Source of the DNA: JAYXXU01 sp049301135
GTDB taxonomy: Bacteria > Pseudomonadota > Gammaproteobacteria > Pseudomonadales > Moraxellaceae
Direction: 5' to 3'
NCBI GenBank assembly: GCA_049301135.1
Contig: JBAQKP010000183.1
Location: 1 to 31,210 of the forward strand
Length of the DNA stretch: 31,210 bases
Translations under genes and position numbers: made by a program
In this document: piece after piece, positions 25,476-31,210 of the stretch
Layout: each line of letters begins with the position of its first letter
Position numbering within the stretch: the first letter of the stretch is position 1
The notes under the pieces: generated by a model
Seen by the model: the letters and a program-made list of their open reading frames with translations, nothing else
What the model was told of the DNA's origin: nothing
The model's database searches: none

Positions 25476-26030
25476 ATGATGTCCGAATCGCTGACCAGCC
25501 AACTGTATCAACTGCTGATTGAAGAAGGCCTACATCCTGAGCGACTGCCCAACCACAGCGTCGGGGCGGATGACAGTCACGCAGCCACCCCAGACGATGA
25601 ACACATTCACAGCATGCGGCTGCCGGTACAAGGTAAAACCGCCGAATGGACGTGCCTGATTCGGGTGTTCGAAAAAACCGAGCGAATTTTGGTCTACAGC
25701 ATTCTGCCGACCCCAGTCGCCGACAGTGAGCGGCCACAGCTCGCGCTGATGCTGACCCAGATCAACTACGGCCTGATCTTGGGAAATTTTGAATTCGACT
25801 TACAAGATGGCGAAATCCGTTATAAAACCAGCATCGACGTAGAAGGTATCGAGTTAAACAATACCGTGCTGCGTAATCTGTTATACGGTAATTTTTTTAG
25901 CATGGATTTATATTATCACGCCCTGATGCAAGCAATTGACGGCAGCGATGATTTACAGCGTCTGATTCATCAAGCAGAGAACCCTGACGAAATCAGCGGC
26001 TTTGATTTGGTCGATGAAATCGTGCATTAA
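25476..26030 (+). CDS. YbjN-domain protein (Tir-chaperone-like fold)
   Basis: A 184-residue cytoplasmic protein matching the YbjN/PF10722 family, described as putative sensory transduction regulators, with a fold like type III secretion chaperones. Family-typical stretches are LTQINYGLILGNFEFDL, DGEIRYKTSIDVEGIEL and LRNLLYGNFFSMDLYYHAL. The N-terminal 50 residues are acidic and His-rich (VGADDSHAATPDDEHIHS) and look like a flexible linker. Two adjacent ATGs (25476, 25479) are possible starts, with ACAGG upstream. Family members affect motility and stress traits in E. coli; a specific role here is unknown. Confidence 0.82.
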   Translation: MMSESLTSQLYQLLIEEGLHPERLPNHSVGADDSHAATPDDEHIHSMRLPVQGKTAEWTCLIRVFEKTERILVYSILPTPVADSERPQLALMLTQINYGLILGNFEFDLQDGEIRYKTSIDVEGIELNNTVLRNLLYGNFFSMDLYYHALMQAIDGSDDLQRLIHQAENPDEISGFDLVDEIVH

Positions 26031-26057
26031 CTTTTTTAATTTTTACAGTTAATCCGC

Positions 26058-26085
26058 TTGATTTTTAAATTTAAGCGATTATGAT
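26058..26085 (+). promoter_or_regulatory. Strong sigma70-type promoter ahead of the rtcB leader
   Basis: TTGATT (26058-26063) and TATGAT (26080-26085) are spaced by 16 bp in an AT-rich stretch. Transcription would start near 26092, at the palindrome GATCAC-TT-GTGATC (26094-26107), whose location over the start site suits a repressor operator. Confidence 0.65.
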
Positions 26086-26146
26086 ACGCATCAGATCACT
26101 TGTGATCACCTTTCATTTCTTCCACCTGTTCAAAAAGGAGTTCGTG

Positions 26147-26179
26147 ATGCTGGTACAACTTGGAAACACGACCCACTGA
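26147..26179 (+). CDS. Possible 10-residue leader peptide
   Basis: ATG CTG GTA CAA CTT GGA AAC ACG ACC CAC TGA, with AAGGAG at 26135-26140 and ideal 6-nt spacing; the peptide is MLVQLGNTTH. The Shine-Dalgarno is the best in the neighbourhood, which is odd for so short a frame. It lies 118 nt upstream of an intrinsic terminator, as in attenuation leaders. There is no run of one amino acid codon that would name a sensed residue. Confidence 0.4.
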   Translation: MLVQLGNTTH

Positions 26180-26296
26180 TCAGCACACGCGCCGAGCTTC
26201 GGATGTTTGCTTGATTTTTGGATGACCGCGCTTCGCGGTAATACTCAACATGGCACACAATCCGAATGCAGAGCAGCCTTTCTTTTTAAGATCTGG

Positions 26297-26320
26297 CCTC
26301 AGCATTTGCTGGGGCTTTTT
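26297..26320 (+). terminator. Intrinsic terminator upstream of rtcB
   Basis: CCTCAGC / GCTGGGG stem (with one T-G wobble) around a short A/T loop, followed by CTTTTTG. It lies after the candidate leader and about 180 bp before the rtcB start, so it could end a small RNA or act as an attenuator. Confidence 0.7.
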
Positions 26321-26350
26321 GTTATCTGCCCGTCGCATTTTTGGATTGTT

Positions 26351-26395
26351 GATCATCGCTGCATGATCTTGGATTAAATCGCATCTGATTTAATC
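26351..26395 (+). other. Two tandem hairpins between the terminator and rtcB
   Basis: GATCAT-N6-ATGATC (26351-26368) and GATTAAAT-N8-ATTTAATC (26372-26395) are perfect inverted repeats only 3 bp apart. GCATTT-T-AAATGC lies further on. They may be operators of a second rtcB promoter or RNA structures in its leader. I found no convincing sigma54 site of the E. coli rtcBA type. Confidence 0.4.
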
Positions 26396-26501
26396 ACGGA
26401 TTTTATCAGCCTTAAAAACATGCTGCATTTTAAATGCGCGTGAATAGGTGATCTTTGCCGTGCTTTTAATATAAACGGTTATTTGTAAGGATGTGATGGT
26501 C

Positions 26502-27707
26502 ATGGCCATTCAACAGATTTTAAATGCGCACTCCGGTTATGGTGTGCCAGTTAAAATATTTACCAACGATATTGAATCGGCAGCACTCGACCAACTGAGC
26601 CAGCTTGCCCAGCTACAGTTTATTCATGCGCATATCGCGGTGATGCCCGACGTACACGCAGGCATCGGTGCAACGGTCGGCAGTGTGATTCCGACCCAGT
26701 CGGCGATTATTCCAGCGGCGGTCGGCGTGGATATTGGCTGCGGCATGAATGCGATTCGACTGAGCCTGACGGCTGCTCAACTGCCGGATGATCTTAAACC
26801 GCTGCGACTGGCGATTGAACGCAAAGTGCCGGTCGGTTTTAACCAGCACAAGCAGATCAAGGCCAAAGCCTCGACCTTGACACCGTTGCAACTGCGGCTG
26901 AAACGGATCACTGACAAACACCAAGGCTTGCTGCGCATGCTACGGGATTTTGATCGGACGTGGCAGCGCCAACTCGGTACGCTGGGCGGAGGCAATCACT
27001 TTATTGAGCTGTGCTTAGATGAAGCGGATCAGGTCTGGGTGATGCTGCACTCCGGCAGTCGCGGACTGGGTAACTGTATCGGCACGTACTTTATTGAACG
27101 CGCCAAAAAAGAAGCCCAGTCCCGCTTTGGACATGTACCGGACAAAGACCTGTCGTATTTTGCCGAAGGCTCCAACAGCTTCGACGACTATCTGGAGGCG
27201 GTACAGTGGGCGCAAGATTACGCGATGGAAAATCGCCGCGAGATGATGCGCTTGATTTTGGAAGCAATTCGGCCGCTACTGCCCTCATTTCAGATGAGCA
27301 AAGAAGCGATCAATTGCCACCATAACTACGTCGCGCAAGAAACCCATTTTGGTGCAGATGTCTACGTCACCCGCAAAGGTGCAATCAGCGCACAAGTGGA
27401 TGAACTGGGCATTATCCCTGGCAGTATGGGCGCAAAATCCTATATCGTGCGCGGCAAAGGCAATCCCGAGTCGTTTTGCTCTTGCTCACACGGCGCAGGT
27501 CGTCGCATGAGTCGCAGCAAAGCCAAACGTCTGTTTAGCGTCGATGATCTGGCGGTACAAACCGCTGGTATTGAATGCCGCAAAGACAGCGGTATACTCG
27601 ACGAGTTGCCCGCCGCGTATAAAGACATTGATCAAGTCATGGCTAACCAAGCCGATCTGGTCGAAGTGGTGCATACCCTGCGCCAAGTATTGTGTATTAA
27701 AGGCTAA
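26502..27707 (+). CDS. rtcB: RtcB, RNA-splicing / RNA-repair ligase
   Basis: A 401-residue GTP- and Mn2+-dependent ligase that joins 2',3'-cyclic phosphate (3'-phosphate) RNA ends to 5'-OH ends in RNA repair. It is very close to E. coli RtcB in length and motifs: metal-binding Cys80 (DIGCGMNA), GTLGGGNHFIEL with His166, HSGSRG with His183, NCHHNYV with His274, and the guanylated His330 in CSCSHGAGR, within GSMGAKSYIVRGKGN. I chose the ATG at 26502 because AAGGA lies at about 10 nt; a GTG at 26493 and an ATG at 26496 are too close to it. Neither rtcA nor rtcR is adjacent. A small basic protein gene follows by 15 bp. Confidence 0.97.
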   Translation: MAIQQILNAHSGYGVPVKIFTNDIESAALDQLSQLAQLQFIHAHIAVMPDVHAGIGATVGSVIPTQSAIIPAAVGVDIGCGMNAIRLSLTAAQLPDDLKPLRLAIERKVPVGFNQHKQIKAKASTLTPLQLRLKRITDKHQGLLRMLRDFDRTWQRQLGTLGGGNHFIELCLDEADQVWVMLHSGSRGLGNCIGTYFIERAKKEAQSRFGHVPDKDLSYFAEGSNSFDDYLEAVQWAQDYAMENRREMMRLILEAIRPLLPSFQMSKEAINCHHNYVAQETHFGADVYVTRKGAISAQVDELGIIPGSMGAKSYIVRGKGNPESFCSCSHGAGRRMSRSKAKRLFSVDDLAVQTAGIECRKDSGILDELPAAYKDIDQVMANQADLVEVVHTLRQVLCIKG

Positions 27708-27722
27708 TTTGGAGATCCCAGC

Positions 27723-27920
27723 ATGCGCCTAAAACCTCGTAATAAGCTGCAAGCCCGCAATCCCGTCGCACTCAGCCCGCTACTGCACAAAAGTGGCGTG
27801 CATGAAAAAGATGATGTGGACATCGCCCGCCAACGCCAGCGGCGTAATACCCGCCAAACGCTCAAGCATACCGACTGGTTTGAGTTGGATGAAGCGGAGT
27901 CGATGGCAAGGTTTGATTAA
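27723..27920 (+). CDS. Small basic protein encoded directly after rtcB
   Basis: A 65-residue protein, very rich in Arg and Lys in its first 50 residues (MRLKPRNKLQARNPVALSPL, KSGVHEKDDVDIARQRQRR) with an acidic C-terminus (WFELDEAESMARFD). GGAG lies 8 nt before the ATG, and the gene starts 15 bp after rtcB, so it is surely co-transcribed. The Arg-Asn-Pro and LLHKSGVHEK stretches resemble short uncharacterised proteins that I have seen in other gammaproteobacteria, but I cannot name the family. Its basic character suits RNA or ribosome binding (inference), and a partner role for RtcB is possible. Confidence 0.7.
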   Translation: MRLKPRNKLQARNPVALSPLLHKSGVHEKDDVDIARQRQRRNTRQTLKHTDWFELDEAESMARFD

Positions 27921-27950
27921 TCAGCCTCGTAGACTTGAGCTGATCTGTTG

Positions 27951-28020
27951 AAATCCCCCCAACCCCCTTTAAAAAAGGGGGGGTTCCCTCCTTTTTAAAG
28001 GAGGGCTAGGGAGGATTCGA
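27951..28020. repeat. MITE-like nested palindrome
   Basis: Two adjacent hairpins (AACCCCC...GGGGGTT at about 27961-27985; CCCTCCTTT-TT-AAAGGAGGG at about 27986-28005) lie inside a larger inverted repeat whose outer arms are AATCCCCCCAACCCCCTTT and AATCCTCCCTAGCCCTCCT (reverse strand). This is the typical form of a C-rich mobile-derived intergenic repeat. It separates the rtcB transcript from nfuA and might serve as a terminator for the former. Confidence 0.65.
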
Positions 28021-28055
28021 TGAGGTTTTTTTAATCTGTTGCAGTATTTTGCCTT

Positions 28056-28118
28056 AATTCCGACTAAAATAGTCAACATTAAACCCATCCTATGATTTGC
28101 CCGAATCGGCTATCATAG
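28056..28118 (+). promoter_or_regulatory. nfuA promoter region with IscR type-1-like site
   Basis: GACTAAAATAGTCAAC (28062-28077) matches the core of the E. coli IscR type-1 consensus (GACTRWWWYAGTCRRS). A TATGAT -10 candidate lies at 28091-28096, with the site overlapping its -35 region, the usual place for repression by [2Fe-2S]-IscR. A second perfect inverted repeat, CTATGAT / ATCATAG (28090-28096, 28112-28118), follows. Confidence 0.55.
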
Positions 28119-28141
28119 CGGCATCGACAGGAGATTTTTTG

Positions 28142-28765
28142 ATGACTGACAGCACCGAAGCCCTCAGCAGTAACATGAACATCACTGCGGCCGCGCAAGA
28201 ATATCTACGCGACTTGCTGGCCAAACAAAACATCGACGGCATCGGCGTGCGGATTTTTGTTGAAAACGCCGGTACACCACGCGCCGAATGCTGCATGGCC
28301 TATAGCGCACCAGATGAAGTCAATCCTAACGACCTCAAAACAGAGTACCCAGATTTTCCGGCCTATATCGATGCGCCATCCGTGCCCTATCTGAAAGACG
28401 CCGTGATCGACTACAACAAAGATCGTTTTGGCGGTCAGTTGACCTTTAAAGCACCCAACTCTAAAGTGCCCCGTGTCGGGGAAGATGCCTCGCTTGAAGA
28501 GCGTATCGCCTATGTCTTGCAAGCCGAAATTAACCCCGGCCTTGCTGCACACGGCGGCAACGTTGCACTGGCTGAACTGTACACCGATGAGGAACATGGT
28601 TTGACGGCGGTGTTGCAGTTTGGTGGCGGTTGTCAGGGTTGTTCAGCGGTTGATATGACCTTAAAGCAAGGCGTTGAAACCACCTTGAAGGCACAAATTC
28701 CTGAACTGGCGCGGGTGATCGACAAGACCGATCATACCAAGCGCGAAGGGGCTTATTTTAAGTAG
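28142..28765 (+). CDS. nfuA: NfuA, Fe-S cluster carrier protein
   Basis: A 207-residue cytoplasmic carrier that receives [4Fe-4S] clusters and delivers them to target apoproteins, especially under oxidative stress or iron shortage. It has an N-terminal degenerate A-type carrier domain (about 10-105, with Cys50-Cys51) and a C-terminal Nfu domain (about 115-200) with the cluster-binding pair Cys164 and Cys167 in GGGCQGCSAVD, preceded by INPGLAAHGGNV. The ATG at 28142 has AGGAG 7 nt upstream; a longer frame from a TTG at 28097 lacks family similarity. It likely has its own IscR-linked promoter. Confidence 0.96.
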   Translation: MTDSTEALSSNMNITAAAQEYLRDLLAKQNIDGIGVRIFVENAGTPRAECCMAYSAPDEVNPNDLKTEYPDFPAYIDAPSVPYLKDAVIDYNKDRFGGQLTFKAPNSKVPRVGEDASLEERIAYVLQAEINPGLAAHGGNVALAELYTDEEHGLTAVLQFGGGCQGCSAVDMTLKQGVETTLKAQIPELARVIDKTDHTKREGAYFK

Positions 28766-28784
28766 TATCTTTGAATCAGCATCA

Positions 28785-28806
28785 TAGCCTGTGCTATCAC
28801 AGGCTA
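28785..28806 (+). terminator. Hairpin after nfuA
   Basis: TAGCCTGTG-CTAT-CACAGGCTA is a perfect 9-bp stem with a tetraloop, 20 bp after the nfuA stop and between two convergent genes. The following T-run is short (CTTTAG), so termination efficiency is uncertain. Confidence 0.6.
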
Positions 28807-28843
28807 CTTTAGCTAAAAACCCGCCTTTTCATTTAATGAGATA

Positions 28844-30631
28844 TCATTTAAACCGCTTCTGAAATGTATCAAAAATGGCCTGTTGCAACTCTCGTTTTTC
28901 CGAATAAGGGTCTATAGGTATGCTAAAAACCACACGGTCAAAACAGCCTTGAAAGCGATCTGACTCCAGCCATTGCCCAAATGCATCTGCCACCATCGAG
29001 GGTTGATTTTTAAAAGTTCCACAGCCCCATGCCCCTAGCAGCAGATTACGGTGACCACGATGTGCAGCCAGTGCTAATATTAGGCCTGCTCGATGCCTGA
29101 GCACCTGCTCAATCTGCTCTATTGTCCCAAGTTCACTGTCCAGCACCAGCCCCACACTTGGAGCAGGTGCACTAATCACAGAAGCTAAAAATAGCTCATC
29201 AGTCTCTAACAAGGACTCACTTCTAAACCAAGGCACATTGGGAGAATAAATCATATGGTCGGTATATAAGCCCGATGGACATTCACGATTTGCCAAAAAA
29301 TATGCAGGCTGTGTCATTAAACAAGGATACAACCCTGAACTGCGGCATAAATCTGATTGCTGTCCTTCTTTGCCATTAAAAAAACCAATCCCAAGCTTTC
29401 GCGCCGATGCAAAGTTCAGTACCACTAAATCCTTTAAATCATCATCCTTGACCAAGTTTCTTGCAGAACGCTGCGTGCTGAGATGATCGACCTCAATCTT
29501 CAACTTATTAAAAGCAGCAGGTGCTTGTGGAGGATTTTCCGCCAAGAATTGGGCAAGCTCCAACGGACGATAAAGACACGTCTGCTCAACAGCAGCATCT
29601 AACTCTACATGGAAATCCACCTGACGGCGTTCTGTATGCTCTTTTTTATTCTCTCCGTACTCTCCAGAGCGCCACAGGTAAGTATAACCAGCCTGCTCTA
29701 GAATTCGCATGGTGTTGAGTGCCATTGTTGGAAGCTGTTCCTTTAACTCTTCTACTTTCTTTTGAGTATATTGTTTTTTCCCGCTGTGCGCACCAGTGCA
29801 GCTGAGATAGTGTGCATAGTTTATTGCAAGAATTTTTGTATCCTGACGTGAGTGATAACCGTATACAATCGGGTTGCACTCTTCCAAATCATCCAGATAT
29901 TTCAACAGTACCTGCCCTTCTTGTGAATCCTCGGCATGAACACGGTAATCCTCCTGAAGTATCAAAGGGCATTTTTCAATCAACTCAATGGCGGGCGTTG
30001 CGCCATTTTCAGAAATATCAGCACAATCAATACTGCACAAAAATGGATATGGTCCTACTTTATATCTTGGCACTAAAAATGTTTTATGACGTGCCATCCA
30101 AATACCGACACCCGCATAGCCTGAGTTGATCTTGTAGCTGCAATTGTCCTGTAATTCATTAAGTTTTAAATAAGCGTCGCTATGTTCTCTGTCTCGCCAA
30201 AATTGATTTAATGTATCGCGTGACCACTCACGCTCATCACGCGCGTCATACCCTTTAATAATTGGATGACGATCTTCTAATTCGCAAAGATAGGTTTGGT
30301 ATATTCCTCGATCAGTCGTGCGATCATAAACCTCTTGCAAATCGAGCGGGCATTTTTCGATTAGCTCAATGGGCTTAACTGTTCCGGCTGAGCCGTACAA
30401 CTCAGTGTCCCCATAAGCAACATCCCAATGATACTCATAGGCTGCATACAGATGCATGCCATATGCAATCATAAATGCGCTGTACTCGCTAATCCAGATG
30501 CCCACACCAGCGTTTTCAGCATATATCTTATAACTATGCCGATCTTTTAGCTCACTGATTTTTAGATAGTCATTACTGTCCTTCATTTCGCGCCGAAATT
30601 TCATAAACTGTGTACGCTTGCTTACGGTCAT
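28844..30631 (-). CDS. PARG-like macro-fold protein with degenerate active site and duplicated N-terminal domain
   Basis: A 595-residue cytoplasmic protein in two parts. Residues about 21-131 and 153-262 are tandem copies of a domain that I do not recognise, each with YLK-x2-EL-x-D-x3-SYKI, AGVGIW, IELIEKCPL-x-LQE and P-I-x2-GY-x2-R. Residues about 266-595 match the bacterial PARG family (TIGR02452/DUF2263): VVLNFASARK, LCRSSGLYPCLM, LYTDHMIYSPNVPWFR, SVISAPAPSVG, ILALAAHRGHRNLLLGAWGCGTFKN. PARGs remove ADP-ribose chains using GGG-x(6-8)-QEE. Here the loop reads GIG (414-416) and QQS (424-426), so both glutamates are lost and glycohydrolase activity is doubtful. GGAG lies 8 nt before the ATG. 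The gene is more AT-rich than its neighbours and lies beside an IS-like end, which suggests acquisition. Confidence 0.85.
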   Translation of the reverse strand: MTVSKRTQFMKFRREMKDSNDYLKISELKDRHSYKIYAENAGVGIWISEYSAFMIAYGMHLYAAYEYHWDVAYGDTELYGSAGTVKPIELIEKCPLDLQEVYDRTTDRGIYQTYLCELEDRHPIIKGYDARDEREWSRDTLNQFWRDREHSDAYLKLNELQDNCSYKINSGYAGVGIWMARHKTFLVPRYKVGPYPFLCSIDCADISENGATPAIELIEKCPLILQEDYRVHAEDSQEGQVLLKYLDDLEECNPIVYGYHSRQDTKILAINYAHYLSCTGAHSGKKQYTQKKVEELKEQLPTMALNTMRILEQAGYTYLWRSGEYGENKKEHTERRQVDFHVELDAAVEQTCLYRPLELAQFLAENPPQAPAAFNKLKIEVDHLSTQRSARNLVKDDDLKDLVVLNFASARKLGIGFFNGKEGQQSDLCRSSGLYPCLMTQPAYFLANRECPSGLYTDHMIYSPNVPWFRSESLLETDELFLASVISAPAPSVGLVLDSELGTIEQIEQVLRHRAGLILALAAHRGHRNLLLGAWGCGTFKNQPSMVADAFGQWLESDRFQGCFDRVVFSIPIDPYSEKRELQQAIFDTFQKRFK

Positions 30632-30827
30632 TTAAGTCACTCCAGTCATAGATACAATAAATCATTCTGGGCAATGAGTGCGATGCATCCTCAGGGTGAT
30701 GCGCTTCACTGACAAAGCAACATCAGGCTTTTTACTCACAGCAAAGCTTATTTGATCTGTGATTTCCAAAACCCGAATGTTGCTTAATTTTTATAGATTA
30801 TCGATTCTTAGCACAGGCTATACGCCC

Positions 30828-31121
30828 TTACTCAGCCATCGGCCAGATCACCATGCCTCGCAAGTGCGCAGGCTCAATCAACACCACAGGCTTCTGCGCC
30901 AATTCGTACGCCGTCTTGGTCGGCATTGTTTTCAAATACTGTCGAATTACCTCCACTGGATTACAATAGTCCTCTGCACTAATCTCCCGCCACATACAAT
31001 CGACACGCCGACCGATATAATCAGGTCGGTCATCGGACTGCCCAAATTTTGCATCTCCAAAATCATAGTTGACGACACGTTTAACAGGAAAGTTAATTTC
31101 ATCTGTCAACGCCAACTTCAA
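30828..31121 (-). pseudogene. Orphan ORF of unknown function, probably 5'-truncated by an IS element
   Basis: About 97 residues from a TTG, none recognised. Predicted features are a mixed alpha/beta protein with DYIGRRVDCMWREISAEDY, NPVEVIRQYLKTMPT and a C-terminal VVLIEPAHLRGMVIWPMAE. There is no Shine-Dalgarno and no ATG start. The first 5-6 codons lie inside the IS21-type terminal repeat (from about 31104), so the natural start was probably upstream and was removed by insertion. The 196 bp between it and the PARG-like gene hold only weak inverted repeats. Confidence 0.5.
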
Positions 31122-31210
31122 ACTGACCCCTTTTGCCTCGTGAACGCCAACTTAAAACTGACCCCTTTGATCGTTTGGGTTAGTGGGAAGTGTTGATTGG
31201 CGAACGTGGT
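31104..31210. mobile_element. Probable end of an IS21-type insertion sequence (runs off the window)
   Basis: The sequence begins TGTCAACGCCAACTT and contains two direct copies, 35 bp apart, of AACGCCAACTT-x-AAACTGACCCCTTT (about 31108-31134 and 31143-31169). Repeated terminal sites with an AAACTGACCCC core and a 5'-TG tip are typical of IS21-family ends. The transposase genes (istA/istB) would lie beyond the window, so identity is not confirmed. Confidence 0.55.

Larger units (their letters stand above)
26092..26320 (+). ncRNA. Candidate structured leader or small RNA with embedded 10-codon ORF
   Basis: The 26031-26501 gap is the largest gene-free stretch. A transcript from the promoter above would run about 229 nt to an intrinsic terminator. 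It contains an 11-codon (with stop) ORF at 26147-26179 (MLVQLGNTTH) with perfect AAGGAG 6 nt before the ATG. Two compact GC hairpins follow (CCGA-GCT-TCGG at 26192-26202; ACCGCG-CTT-CGCGGT at 26225-26239), then the terminator. It may be an attenuation leader for rtcB or an independent small RNA. I recognise no Rfam family. The RNA call is inference from promoter, structure and terminator. Confidence 0.5.

Noticed and set aside
26250..26366. A 38-codon frame MAHNPNAEQPFFLRSGL and on, in the rtcB leader
   Set aside because: It has no Shine-Dalgarno and runs straight through the intrinsic terminator and part of the next hairpin, so it is probably chance.
26440..26480. Possible sigma54 promoter for rtcB, as in E. 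coli rtcBA
   Set aside because: The GG and GC elements near GGTGATCTTTGC are separated by 8 instead of 10 bases, and TGGCAC at 26251 has no TTGC at the right distance.
30759..31196. 145-codon plus-strand frame at the right end
   Set aside because: It covers both the orphan minus-strand ORF and the IS end repeats; His/Leu/Ile-rich composition with no motif or ribosome-binding site.
1..31210. CRISPR arrays, tRNA and rRNA genes
   Set aside because: Reading through the intergenic stretches I saw no regularly spaced repeats, no tRNA cloverleaf with a T-arm consensus and no rRNA sequence.

Overview
The window is chromosomal DNA of a gammaproteobacterium with intermediate GC, most likely in Pseudomonadales. 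A complete Pseudomonas-type Pil-Chp chemosensory operon, a Moraxella/Acinetobacter-like secreted alpha/beta hydrolase, a ccmABCDE block and an E. coli-like RtcB point there. A Moraxellaceae-type host is my inference and is not proven by any marker gene.

Layout. Positions 1-543 hold the 3' half of dapE. It converges on a long minus-strand block, which in transcription order is pilG, pilH, pilI, pilJ, pilK, chpA, chpB, chpC (14181 to 1518), then cybB-type cytochrome b561 and a DUF2805 gene (1428 to 572). The eight Pil-Chp genes encode the system that controls type IV pilus twitching and surface sensing: receptor PilJ, coupling proteins PilI and ChpC, methyltransferase PilK, methylesterase ChpB, a 2268-residue multi-Hpt kinase ChpA, and output regulators PilG and PilH. 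Divergent from pilG are a secreted coiled-coil protein of unknown role (14526-15188) and a two-gene RND efflux module (15467-19799: lipoprotein adaptor with a TTG start, then permease).

A bidirectional terminator at about 19887-19920 separates the RND module from the minus-strand cytochrome c maturation operon ccmABCDE (22993 to 20040). The ccmFGHI genes do not follow it. Divergent from ccmA is a secreted alpha/beta hydrolase (23233-24234) ending in a good terminator, then an unrecognised helical protein (24325-25320) and a YbjN-family protein (25476-26030).

The 26031-26501 stretch is the largest gene-free gap. It holds a near-consensus promoter, a palindrome at the predicted start site, a 10-codon ORF with an excellent Shine-Dalgarno sequence, GC-rich hairpins, an intrinsic terminator and two further hairpins, all ahead of rtcB (RNA ligase, 26502-27707) and a 65-residue basic protein. 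After a MITE-like palindrome comes nfuA, whose upstream region carries an IscR type-1-like site.

The last 2.4 kb looks accessory. It is more AT-rich and contains a 595-residue PARG/macro-fold protein whose catalytic glutamates are replaced and whose N-terminal half is a tandem duplication of an unrecognised domain. Next is an orphan ORF cut off by what looks like the end of an IS21-type element. The degenerate PARG gene and the rtcB leader are the best candidates for something undescribed.
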